Below, one piece after another: positions 1 to 5,560 of a stretch of DNA of 29,071 nt. Below the pieces are notes generated by a model. The model had not been told where the DNA came from and did no database searches. It saw only the letters and a program-made list of their open reading frames with translations. Source of the DNA: a virus; IMG/VR virus record IMGVR_UViG_3300042691_006032, positions 1 through 29,071 of that record, one strand, 5' to 3'. Positions within the stretch are counted from its first letter, which is position 1. Each line of letters starts with the position of its first letter. A program made the translations under genes and the position numbers.

Positions 1-25
1 TGTTATCATGGGTTTATGAATAGAA

Positions 26-47
26 AAGCGGGGCAAGGGGGCCGCTT
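26..47 (+). promoter_or_regulatory. Small hairpin presenting the terS ribosome-binding site
   Basis: AAGCGG (26-31) can pair with CCGCTT (42-47). The 10-base loop contains a purine run (AAGGGGG, 35-41) that is the only Shine-Dalgarno-like sequence ahead of the ATG at 51, about 9 bases away. The pairing is seen directly. Any role in translation is inference, and the stem is short. Confidence 0.35.
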
Positions 48-50
48 GTC

Positions 51-833
51 ATGACAAAAAACGCGGGACCGGATTCGCATTTAGATTTACCGCTAGAGTC
101 GGCACGTATGGCGCGGGAATTGACTCCCCGCAAAGGCCGGAAAGCGGCGGGGGACAATGCCACGCAAAGCGGGGAAGAAAAGCCCAAGCGAAGGCGGCGG
201 ATGACTCCTGAAGAAAAGGCCGCATGGCGCGCGGAAAGGGACAAAGCCCAAGCGGCGGAAGAGTCCCTAGTATGGGCGGACATAAGAGAACGCGGACAAG
301 CGGAAGGCCGCAAGGGACAATTAAAGCGGCAAGGGATGCTACACGGTGGCACACACTATAACAGGGATGAATTGATCCCTATCATCCTAGACCGTATGGC
401 GAACGGGGAAGCCCTAGCCAATATTTGCAGAGAAAAACAATTCCCGCCGCCTAGCACGGTTTTGTTTTGGCTCGCAAAAGAGCCCCTCTTCGCTGAATCG
501 TACCGCCACGCGCGCGAAAGCATGGCGGATGTTCTATTTGATCAATGCCTAGCAATAGCGGATGACGCGGCCGGGGACGTGATACAAAACGCCCAAACGG
601 GTGAAACTATTGTGAATCATGCCAATATTGCGCGCGCAAAGCTAAGAATTGAGACGAGATTCCGCATGGCGGGGAAGATATCTAGCAAATACGCGGATAA
701 GGCGGCGGCGGACGGGACGCCTGTTACGGTCAATAATGTGACAATCAATGCGCGGGACCTAGACGCGGATCAGCGGGATAAGCTTCGCAATCTGCTATTA
801 GTGGCACGTGCCAATGCCAGCGGGGAAGGATGA
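51..833 (+). CDS. terS: Terminase small subunit
   Basis: Probable DNA-recognition subunit of the packaging motor, 260 aa. Residues about 118-170 match the Sf6-type small-terminase pattern: a helix-turn-helix (ICREKQFPPPSTVLFWLAKE), then a helix with RHARE and an AIADD motif. The C-terminal helix (ARAKLRIETRFRMAGKIS) also fits the family. The first ~95 residues are a charged extension with a KPKRRRR patch and a coiled-coil-like stretch. The family is usually shorter, so M51 or M96 could be alternative starts. The ATG at 51 is used because it follows a purine-rich loop at 35-41. Codon use differs from the other genes: about 10 of 21 leucines are CTA, and CTAG tetramers are frequent. This gene lies 4.7 kb from the large subunit, with a gene-free control region directly downstream. 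Confidence 0.85.
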   Translation: MTKNAGPDSHLDLPLESARMARELTPRKGRKAAGDNATQSGEEKPKRRRRMTPEEKAAWRAERDKAQAAEESLVWADIRERGQAEGRKGQLKRQGMLHGGTHYNRDELIPIILDRMANGEALANICREKQFPPPSTVLFWLAKEPLFAESYRHARESMADVLFDQCLAIADDAAGDVIQNAQTGETIVNHANIARAKLRIETRFRMAGKISSKYADKAAADGTPVTVNNVTINARDLDADQRDKLRNLLLVARANASGEG

Positions 834-835
834 CA

Positions 836-854
836 AATCAAGCCCCGCTTGATT
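836..854 (+). repeat. Stem-loop just downstream of terS
   Basis: AATCAAGC (836-843) and GCTTGATT (847-854) form a perfect 8-bp stem with a 3-base loop, immediately after the terS stop. It is not followed by a U tract, so it is a weak terminator candidate. The half sequence ACAAATCAAGCCC is repeated directly at 833-845 and 866-878. Confidence 0.5.
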
Positions 855-878
855 AATCCACGTTTACAAATCAAGCCC

Positions 879-991
879 ATGCCATGCCATGCGGGGGCCA
901 ATACTAGACCCCCCCCTAAACGGTAGCACGGTGGGGTGACGCAACGTAAAGCCGCTTTATGCCATGCCATTGCCCCGTCATGCCATGCCAC
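879..991 (+). repeat. Three ATGCCATGCCA iterons
   Basis: Direct copies of ATGCCATGCCA lie at 879-889, 959-969 and 980-990, all in the same orientation; the last two start 21 bp apart. A reverse-complement copy (TGGCATGGCA) lies at 15460-15469 in the other main intergenic region. Iterons of this kind are known binding sites for replication initiators. That role here is inference. Confidence 0.55.
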
Positions 992-1198
992 AAGGCCGCG
1001 CGTCGATTCCGTGTGGCAACCCCATTATGGGGTGGCAGCTCGTTTCCGACAAAAACGCCCGATTGCGCAGGGTCCCGCACAGATTGACCACCGGGGGGCC
1101 GCTGGCAAAAGGGCCGGGGCGTGTTCGGGTCCCTTTTCCCCTCCCTCAAATTTTTCCCCCAAAAAAATTTCTGGGTCCCCTTTTCACCTCCCCAAACA

Positions 1199-1232
1199 AT
1201 TCCGGAAAATCCCCCCACATATTCCGGAAAAA
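1199..1232. repeat. Paired TTCCGGAA palindromes, 22 bp apart
   Basis: ATTCCGGAAAA lies at 1199-1209 and ATTCCGGAAAAA at 1221-1232. The 22-bp repeat distance is about two helical turns, placing both palindromes on the same DNA face. This geometry is common for cooperative dimer-binding sites. They lie ~40 bp upstream of the DnaA box. Confidence 0.5.
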
Positions 1233-1259
1233 TTTTTGGCATTTTAGACCAACCCCCAC

Positions 1260-1268
1260 TGTGGATAA
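1260..1268 (-). promoter_or_regulatory. Perfect consensus DnaA box
   Basis: TGTGGATAA here is the reverse complement of TTATCCACA, the strongest DnaA-binding site type known from E. coli oriC. It lies five bases upstream of the -35 element of the promoter at 1274 and next to A/T tracts. By chance a given 9-mer is expected about 0.2 times on both strands of a window this size. Either origin function or DnaA control of the small-gene operon would fit. Confidence 0.6.
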
Positions 1269-1273
1269 CGGAC

Positions 1274-1302
1274 TTGCAAGTAGGGTCCCCTTTTGCTATA
1301 GT
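1274..1302 (+). promoter_or_regulatory. Sigma70-type promoter for the small-gene operon
   Basis: TTGCAA (1274-1279) and TATAGT (1297-1302) are separated by exactly 17 bases. The expected start is near 1309, giving a short leader to the ribosome site GGGGGA (1315-1320) and the ATG at 1327. It precedes a run of overlapping genes with no later terminator until 15429, so it could drive a very long transcript. Confidence 0.6.
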
Positions 1303-1326
1303 GATTCATCGATAGGGGGATCAGTG

Positions 1327-1596
1327 ATGGCTAATGGGCATATTTTGATAGGTCGCCAGTTTGAGGGCGAGGTTTGGGTAAAGGCTTCTGATGTTCAGGA
1401 GTTGTGGGGATTAGACTCGCAACGGAAGATGCATGTTTGGGAGGCATATACGGATGCCTTGAATGCGGTGGATCAGATTATGAATGAGCCATTGACGAGC
1501 ATTACGATTGGGAAGCCGGGCGGCTGTCGCGCCATCATCGATGACATTGTTGGTGAGATTAAGCGCCGCCGTGACAAGAATGCGGGAGGCAAGTGA
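1327..1596 (+). CDS. Small hypothetical phage protein (89 aa)
   Basis: The open frame runs back to 964, but the upstream part is low-complexity translation of the control region. The ATG at 1327 has a good ribosome site (GGGGGA at 1315-1320) and follows the promoter at 1274. The protein starts MANGHILIGRQFEGEVWVKA and ends in a basic tail (EIKRRRDKNAGGK). The end of the gene carries GGGAGG, the ribosome site of the next gene, which starts within its stop codon (TGATG). I do not recognise the family. It is first in the promoter-proximal operon. Confidence 0.7.
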   Translation: MANGHILIGRQFEGEVWVKASDVQELWGLDSQRKMHVWEAYTDALNAVDQIMNEPLTSITIGKPGGCRAIIDDIVGEIKRRRDKNAGGK

Positions 1597-1994
1597 TGGT
1601 TAGGAAGGATAAGTTCTTTGATAGGCTGGTTGGCTTACGGGATGAGTATTGGAAGTTAGAGGAAGAGAACGTCCGGCTGGCTAGTGATGCTGTTGAGTTG
1701 GATGGGAAGCTTCGGGCTAGGGACGCTTTGATCGGGGATTTGTGTCGGGCCTTGGAACGGGCGCAAGAGATTATCGTTGTTCTTGGCGAGACATCCGGGG
1801 ACGAGGCTTTGCTCAAAGAAGCCAAGGTCTATGCCAATGCCATTGGTGGGGTGGTGACTGAGCAGGGGCCTAAGCCTTTCACCCACTATGCGGATAATCC
1901 GGTCATTAAGAAGCACCGGACCAAGACCCCAACCAAGGGGCGGACTAAGGCGGCTCCTAAACCCAAAGCTAAATCTAAGCGGGGGAAAAAGTGA
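1596..1994 (+). CDS. Coiled-coil hypothetical protein with basic tail (132 aa)
   Basis: The ATG at 1596 shares its first base with the upstream stop codon, and the ribosome site is in the upstream gene. Residues about 10-60 are a heptad-like charged helix (YWKLEEENVRLASDAVELDG), followed by a second helix. The last ~30 residues are a Lys/Arg/Pro-rich tail (KGRTKAAPKPKAKSKRGKK), which would suit nucleic-acid binding. No recognised domain. Such helical proteins with basic tails are common in phage early-type blocks. Confidence 0.7.
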   Translation: MVRKDKFFDRLVGLRDEYWKLEEENVRLASDAVELDGKLRARDALIGDLCRALERAQEIIVVLGETSGDEALLKEAKVYANAIGGVVTEQGPKPFTHYADNPVIKKHRTKTPTKGRTKAAPKPKAKSKRGKK

Positions 1995-2377
1995 TGACTG
2001 ACCTTGTGGCGCGGCTCCTTAAAGTAGCCAAGGGCAAAGATGAGGTTTGGCCGATTGAGGAAGAGGCGGCTGAAGCTATCGATAATTTGAATGAATGGCT
2101 GGATGAGTTTGAGGAGACTGTAGAGCAGCTACAGGATGAGAAACTTGAATGGGTGGCACGGTGCATGGCGCTGATGGATGCCATACCCCCGCATATGATG
2201 GTCGGTGACGTTCGCCGCATGTCAGAGGAAGCTAAAGCTAAAATTGATGAAGAGCGAGCCAAATTCAAAGAAGCCGTGCCAGCAGAAGGCGAAACCATGG
2301 GGCGGCTTGTGAATTGGGTTCGGGCCAACCCAGAACGGGTTCGGATGATGCGCGTCGCCTTGGGGGATGCGCCATGA
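1994..2377 (+). CDS. Helical hypothetical protein (127 aa)
   Basis: Starts at ATG 1994 overlapping the previous stop (TGATG). It begins MTDLVARLLKVAKGKDEVWP and continues as an acidic, almost wholly helical protein with a coiled-coil segment (LNEWLDEFEETVEQLQDEKL) at about residues 33-52. This resembles the many small phage proteins that start M-T-D-L-[IV]-x-R-L, whose function is not known. It overlaps the next gene by four bases. Confidence 0.7.
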   Translation: MTDLVARLLKVAKGKDEVWPIEEEAAEAIDNLNEWLDEFEETVEQLQDEKLEWVARCMALMDAIPPHMMVGDVRRMSEEAKAKIDEERAKFKEAVPAEGETMGRLVNWVRANPERVRMMRVALGDAP

Positions 2378-2595
2378 GCTTTACCCAGCTTAATCCGCCC
2401 ATCCCTATGTTCGTCATTGGCAAGGGAGAAGGCTATGCCATTGCCGCTATCGACTACGGGCCGGACTATGACTTGATGTGGACCGTGATCATTACGGACA
2501 CGGGCGAGATTTGGACCGCAACCAACAAAGAAATTCGTGGCATTGTGAACTGGACTTTAGGGCGTGGCGCGGGGGTGAAGCATGAGCAAAGTTGA
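2374..2595 (+). CDS. Conserved small phage protein (73 aa)
   Basis: The ATG at 2374 overlaps the upstream stop (ATGA). The protein starts MSFTQLNPPIPMFVIGKGEG, then AIDYGPDYDLMW, and ends with EIWTATNKEIRGIVNW. From memory this is a widespread small phage family with conserved LNPPIP, KGEG, DYGP and DTGE(I/V)W motifs and no known function. It is predicted as a compact beta-rich domain without membrane segments. It overlaps the next gene by 14 bases. Confidence 0.75.
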   Translation: MSFTQLNPPIPMFVIGKGEGYAIAAIDYGPDYDLMWTVIITDTGEIWTATNKEIRGIVNWTLGRGAGVKHEQS

Positions 2596-2851
2596 TATTA
2601 CCGTCCTACTCCGGGCGGCAGATGGATATGACTTTGACTCAAACCTGCGGGCTGACGCGGCCGACATGATTGACCGGCTTAGGGACGCACTGCGGGAGAT
2701 CGCAGCAGCAGACATTCAATTCTGGGTGCAGACCGCACTCATGGAAGCCGAACCAAAAGCATGGCGGCATATGCTCGAACACATAGCCCAATACGACATG
2801 CAGAAGGTCGCTATCAATGCGCTCATGGAGGGGAACGATGCAGTGGATTGA
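2582..2851 (+). CDS. Small helical protein with RLRDAL motif (89 aa)
   Basis: Begins at ATG 2582 inside the preceding gene. Residues 28-41 read MIDRLRDALREIAA, the coiled-coil motif shared with the proteins encoded at 2838, 4373 and 4645. The rest is helical and acidic with no recognised domain. Its last codons contain GGAGGGG, the ribosome site for the next gene at 2838. Confidence 0.65.
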   Translation: MSKVDITVLLRAADGYDFDSNLRADAADMIDRLRDALREIAAADIQFWVQTALMEAEPKAWRHMLEHIAQYDMQKVAINALMEGNDAVD

Positions 2852-3050
2852 CGGACAACCATGCCCCACTTGTGGCGCGGCCCCTAAAGACTGGGAGTAT
2901 CACTACCCCCGTGGGGACAGTGACAAGGATGCTGAGATCAACCGGCTGCGCGAGGTGCTGAGTATTGTGATGAATTATTTCGATGCCATCGATGATGTAG
3001 AAACAGCAAACAAAATCCGCACGGCACTCGCACTTGGGGAGGGCAAGTGA
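2838..3050 (+). CDS. Small CPxC / RLR-motif protein (70 aa)
   Basis: The ATG at 2838 is chosen because GGAGGGG lies just upstream; a longer frame from 2817 lacks a comparable site. Residues 9-12 are CPTC, half of a zinc-ribbon-like knuckle with no second pair, so metal binding would need dimerisation or other ligands. Residues 33-43 (EINRLREVLSI) belong to the shared RLRdAL family, and the protein ends ALALGEGK. That C-terminal coding sequence doubles as the ribosome site for the next gene (GGGGAGGGCAAG, then TGATG). Confidence 0.7.
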   Translation: MQWIDGQPCPTCGAAPKDWEYHYPRGDSDKDAEINRLREVLSIVMNYFDAIDDVETANKIRTALALGEGK

Positions 3051-3367
3051 TGAATGACAGGCACACCCTTGGCTGGGACAATGGTGGCCAGCGCCGCCCC
3101 AAAGGAGTCCGCGTTGGAACCTTATGGTTCAGCGAACCCACAGAAGAAGGTGAAGTCACCCTCGCTGAGAAGTTCGACACGCTGGATACAGTCTATCGGA
3201 TCGACCTGCTGGATGATTTCATCGGTCTTCTGACACGGGAGCGCGATGAACTGCTCCGCCAATACCCAGACCATATTTGCGAAGCTTTGGGCTGGCCTAC
3301 CTCTAAAGAACGAACACCTAACTCATCACCTAAGCTAACCGTCATCGACGGCGATAAGGAGAAGTAA
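3050..3367 (+). CDS. Hypothetical protein (105 aa)
   Basis: Starts at ATG 3050 overlapping the upstream stop, with its ribosome site encoded in the upstream LGEGK tail. The N-terminal half is basic and then beta-like (GVRVGTLWFSEPTEEGEV). Residues about 40-70 form an amphipathic helix (RIDLLDDFIGLLTRERDELL), and the C-terminus is polar. I do not recognise a family. Confidence 0.6.
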   Translation: MNDRHTLGWDNGGQRRPKGVRVGTLWFSEPTEEGEVTLAEKFDTLDTVYRIDLLDDFIGLLTRERDELLRQYPDHICEALGWPTSKERTPNSSPKLTVIDGDKEK

Positions 3368-3368
3368 G

Positions 3369-3701
3369 ATGGCACTAAAATTAGATGCAATCGAGGATTT
3401 ACTTATGCGTGGCTCACCCTACCGTGTGACACATGACCCCGGCAGCAACGAGGAAGTTCGCGTAATGCTTCAACTTAAAATACTGCGCCGCAATGACGCC
3501 GGGAAAGATCACACTCTGACGCTGGAATACGATAGCGGCAAAGCCGATGGTGTCACCATCATCGATGAACTTCAAAAAGGCGCTGGCAAGTTAAACCTGA
3601 CGCGCCACGAGCTTGGACTGATCAGCTATGCTGTGAATGAGTGCGAGATAATCGTCGCTAGAGCGCAAGCGAGAGAGAGTGAAGAACGTGGCCCATTCTA
3701 A
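3369..3701 (+). CDS. Hypothetical protein (110 aa)
   Basis: The ATG at 3369 follows the previous stop by one base, with AAGGAGAAG as ribosome site. The protein looks like a mixed alpha/beta domain: ISAI-like helix at the start (LDAIEDLLMRGSPYRV), a beta-rich middle (VRVMLQLKILRRND, HTLTLEYD) and a C-terminal helix. No known motif or membrane segment is visible. Confidence 0.6.
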   Translation: MALKLDAIEDLLMRGSPYRVTHDPGSNEEVRVMLQLKILRRNDAGKDHTLTLEYDSGKADGVTIIDELQKGAGKLNLTRHELGLISYAVNECEIIVARAQARESEERGPF

Positions 3702-3894
3702 GAAAGAATACCTTGGTGACGGAGTCTATGCATCATTCGACGGCTATCAGATTTGGCTGGCAGTCAACACGCCAGACAATGATGTGATTGCTCTTGATGC
3801 TGACGTGACTGGCGCGTTGGTGCGATACATTCACCGGCTGCGCCAAGAGCAAGAGCCTGTCGAGCAAGCCTACAGCGAATACCACGAGGGTTGA
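3679..3894 (+). CDS. Conserved small phage protein, KEYLGDGVYASFDGY type (about 71 aa)
   Basis: The motif EYLGDGVYASFDGYQIWLAV is, from memory, a widespread small phage family of unknown function whose members usually begin a few residues before K-K-E-Y-L-G-D-G-V-Y. There is no in-frame ATG. A GTG at 3679 or one at 3688 is the likely start; 3688 gives the family-like MAHSKKEYLG. The gene overlaps the preceding gene. The middle is a small beta domain and the end is a charged helix. Confidence 0.7.
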   Translation: MKNVAHSKKEYLGDGVYASFDGYQIWLAVNTPDNDVIALDADVTGALVRYIHRLRQEQEPVEQAYSEYHEG

Positions 3895-3895
3895 G

Positions 3896-4060
3896 ATGAA
3901 GCCCATTCGCACTGGCACGTTTCGATATGCCAAGTTTGCTGACATCGAACAGCACCATCGTAATGGCTGGATGATGGTGGCAGACCTTGGGCCAACTCAT
4001 GGCATGTGGTCTGTCCTCATGTGGCGCTGCGATTGTTTTGAAGGGGGAGAGAATGCGTAA
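3896..4060 (+). CDS. Very short conserved phage protein (54 aa)
   Basis: The ATG at 3896 directly follows the previous stop (TGAGATG). The 54-residue product starts MKPIRTGTFRYAKFADIEQH and carries NGWMMVADLGPTHGMWSVLM. The G-W-M-x-x-A-D-L-G-P-T-H-G-x-W-S-V-L-M-W signature is familiar from small phage proteins of unknown function, which makes this a real gene despite its length. It ends with two cysteines and overlaps the next gene by eight bases. Confidence 0.75.
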   Translation: MKPIRTGTFRYAKFADIEQHHRNGWMMVADLGPTHGMWSVLMWRCDCFEGGENA

Positions 4061-4376
4061 GGTTATTGCACTTGCTGCCACACTAATGGCGGCTCCTGCA
4101 TTGGCAAAACCCGCCAACACTGAATGCGTGTCCGCTGACGGCACCCGCTTCTACATGGTCGCATCCAAGGGGCAGGTGATGGTCCAATGGGAACGCGGCG
4201 ATTGGAACGAAGCCTTTGCGGATGTCGAAGGCAACATGATCACGGTGACGCAACTTGCGCCTTATGGCGTGATCGTCATTGCGTGGGATGTGAAAACGAA
4301 CTCGGCTTATGTCGTGATGAAGAACGACAAGACGGGCAAGCGCCATGAGACGCGTGCGAGGTGTTGGTTCAAATGA
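4053..4376 (+). CDS. Secreted small hypothetical protein (107 aa)
   Basis: The ATG at 4053 has a strong ribosome site (AAGGGGGAGAG). Residues 1-18 are a clear Sec signal peptide: basic start (MRKVIALAATLMAAPALA), hydrophobic core and an ALA-like cleavage site. The mature part is ~89 residues, beta-rich, with two cysteines (NTECVS and RARCWF) well placed for one disulfide. It is the only exported protein in this block. It may act in the periplasm, for example in envelope alteration or superinfection exclusion, but nothing identifies the function. Confidence 0.7.
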   Translation: MRKVIALAATLMAAPALAKPANTECVSADGTRFYMVASKGQVMVQWERGDWNEAFADVEGNMITVTQLAPYGVIVIAWDVKTNSAYVVMKNDKTGKRHETRARCWFK

Positions 4377-4645
4377 GCAAAGAAGAAAAGGTTATCAACA
4401 GACTGATCGCAGACGTTCAGCATCTGAATAAGCTTGTGCAGTGGCAAGCCGCAGAGAACAGGCGGCTGCGCGAGGCGCTGCGGACTATTGCGGACGGAGA
4501 TACGCCAAGAGAACACGCAATCGTATATCGCTCTGACGGCGTTCATTCAAAGCATGACAAGTGCAAGCATGGCGCATGGATGTATGACGGGTGTGAAGAT
4601 TGTGTGGCTGAATATGCCCGCGCCGCACTTGGGGAGGGGAAGTGA
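4373..4645 (+). CDS. Coiled-coil plus Cys/His protein of the RLR family (90 aa)
   Basis: The ATG at 4373 overlaps the upstream stop (ATGA). The N-terminal helix contains ENRRLREALRTIADGD (residues 28-43). The C-terminal part has DKCKHGAWMYDGCEDC (C64, H66, C74, C77), a likely small zinc site, then YARAALGEGK. C-K-H-G-x-x-x-Y-x-G-C-E-x-C is, from memory, a recurrent motif in small phage proteins. The coding sequence of the LGEGK tail gives the ribosome site GGGGAGGGGAAG for the next gene. Confidence 0.7.
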   Translation: MSKEEKVINRLIADVQHLNKLVQWQAAENRRLREALRTIADGDTPREHAIVYRSDGVHSKHDKCKHGAWMYDGCEDCVAEYARAALGEGK

Positions 4646-4875
4646 TGGTTGATTACAAGAAGATCATCAAAGAACATTCCTGCAAAACCAATCAAGGCTG
4701 CGGCGTTGCCGAAACGTGCATGTGTGCCTTGGCAGAAGACATGGCATATGAAATAGATCGGCTGCGCGATGCGCTGCTTGAAATAAAAGATATGCCGATA
4801 AGGAAATCACAACCGCCATGGAGCATTCACGCTGAATATTTCCACATTGCCCGCGCCGCGCTGGAGGGGAAGTGA
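4645..4875 (+). CDS. Cys-containing RLR-family small protein (76 aa)
   Basis: Begins at ATG 4645 inside the TGATG junction. Cysteines at residues 13, 19, 25 and 27 (KTNQGCGVAETCMCALAED) could form a metal site. EIDRLRDALLEI (36-47) is the shared coiled-coil motif, and the protein ends IARAALEGK. The N-terminus differs from its relatives at 2838 and 4373, while the middle motif and tail are shared. The tail again encodes the ribosome site of the next gene (GGAGGGGAAG). Confidence 0.7.
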   Translation: MVDYKKIIKEHSCKTNQGCGVAETCMCALAEDMAYEIDRLRDALLEIKDMPIRKSQPPWSIHAEYFHIARAALEGK

Positions 4876-5078
4876 GCCTCCCGCCGGAATACTTCCGCAA
4901 CAATTACGGCCAATGCCGACTTGGTAACGACTGTCACTGTCTTCGTAATCTGGGGAATTGGTTGGGCGCTCTTTGCGCGCAATGGGAACCGACAAAGGCA
5001 ACAAGCTGGGAAGAGCTAATGGAGGAAGCCCGTGCAAGGCGTACAAAGCAGAAGGAAATTCAAAATGGCACGGTTTAA
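4872..5078 (+). CDS. Cys-rich small hypothetical protein, GTG start (68 aa)
   Basis: The GTG at 4872 overlaps the previous stop (GTGA) and has a strong ribosome site (GGAGGGGAA) at a fitting distance; there is no better ATG. The protein begins MSLPPEYFRNNYGQCRLGND and has cysteines in CRLGNDCHC. The C-terminus (SWEELMEEARARRTKQKE) is a charged helix. No known family recognised. Confidence 0.6.
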   Translation: MSLPPEYFRNNYGQCRLGNDCHCLRNLGNWLGALCAQWEPTKATSWEELMEEARARRTKQKEIQNGTV

Positions 5079-5298
5079 GTCCATCCCTGATAACGCTCAC
5101 CCCGTTATCCGCGCCATCTTCATCCGCATGAATGAGCTAAACCTTAGCTACATGCAGGTCGCGGTAAGGGCCGGGATTAACCCAAAGATACTTGAACGCT
5201 GGCGCGGGGCCTCTGATCCCAAGCTATCAACGCTCGACAAAGTGATGAAAGCTATCGGCATGTCTCTTACAACGGAGAAGACCAATGAACGCCATTAA
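5065..5298 (+). CDS. Cro/XRE-like helix-turn-helix protein (77 aa)
   Basis: Residues about 20-66 form a lambda-repressor-type HTH: NELNLSYMQVAVRAGINPKI, then LERWRGASDPKLSTLDKVMK and a final helix. In such domains the second and third helices bind operator DNA. The ATG at 5065 gives a domain-sized protein with an AAGGA ribosome site. A GTG at 5032 with a stronger GGAGG site would add 11 residues and cannot be excluded. It lies two genes upstream of the large terminase, so it may regulate the late genes or the promoter at 1274. The target is unknown. Confidence 0.75.
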   Translation: MARFKSIPDNAHPVIRAIFIRMNELNLSYMQVAVRAGINPKILERWRGASDPKLSTLDKVMKAIGMSLTTEKTNERH

Positions 5299-5560
5299 TC
5301 GCCTTGGTGCGCAGATCGACCAGAACGAAGCCATCGATCATCTCACCGCCGCCCAAGCAATGAGTGAGGCGTTTGATCAAATGCACATGCTGATGGAAGA
5401 GAATGTAAGAATGGCCAACGCCCTAAAAGCCATCATCGAATACGAAAAGGATAAGGCCACAGCTACACAAGGCACGGCTCCGGGCTTATCTGTTATGCTG
5501 GGGCCACCGGCTTGCATCGCAATGAACGCCCTCTTAGGAACCACTCATGGCAATTCTTGA
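5285..5560 (+). CDS. Helical hypothetical protein (91 aa)
   Basis: ATG at 5285, overlapping the HTH gene by 14 bases and overlapping terL by 14 bases. Mostly helical (AAQAMSEAFDQMHMLMEENV, then MANALKAIIEYEKDKA), with a Gly/Pro/Ala-rich end. No family recognised. Tight overlap on both sides supports it as a real, translationally coupled gene. Confidence 0.65.
   Translation: MNAINRLGAQIDQNEAIDHLTAAQAMSEAFDQMHMLMEENVRMANALKAIIEYEKDKATATQGTAPGLSVMLGPPACIAMNALLGTTHGNS

Larger units (their letters stand above)
1127..1294 (+). repeat. GGGTCCC(C)TTTT triple repeat
   Basis: GGGTCCCTTTT occurs at 1127-1137 and GGGTCCCCTTTT at 1173-1184 and 1283-1294. The third copy fills the spacer of the promoter at 1274-1302, so a protein binding these repeats could act as an operator-binding regulator. 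Only the repeats are seen; the regulator is hypothetical. Confidence 0.45.
834..1326. other. Gene-free, repeat-rich control region (origin-like)
   Basis: No convincing gene is seen on either strand in these ~490 bases; the open frames here are C/G-rich low-complexity translations. The stretch contains an 8-bp stem-loop just after the terS stop (836-843 with 847-854), three ATGCCATGCCA iterons and three copies of GGGTCCC(C)TTTT. It also holds two TTCCGGAA palindromes 22 bp apart, A/T tracts forming a 10-bp inverted repeat (1148-1157 with 1226-1235), a perfect DnaA box and a promoter. This combination is typical of a replication origin or a DnaA-regulated promoter region; that reading is inference. 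A packaging (cos/pac) site next to terS is the main alternative. Confidence 0.6.

Noticed and set aside
964-1326. N-terminal extension of the gene at 1327, and other frames in 916-1247
   Set aside because: The translation is low-complexity (Pro, Gly, Phe, Lys from C/G and A/T tracts), lacks ribosome sites and covers the control elements. The ATG at 1327 has a good ribosome site and a promoter just upstream.
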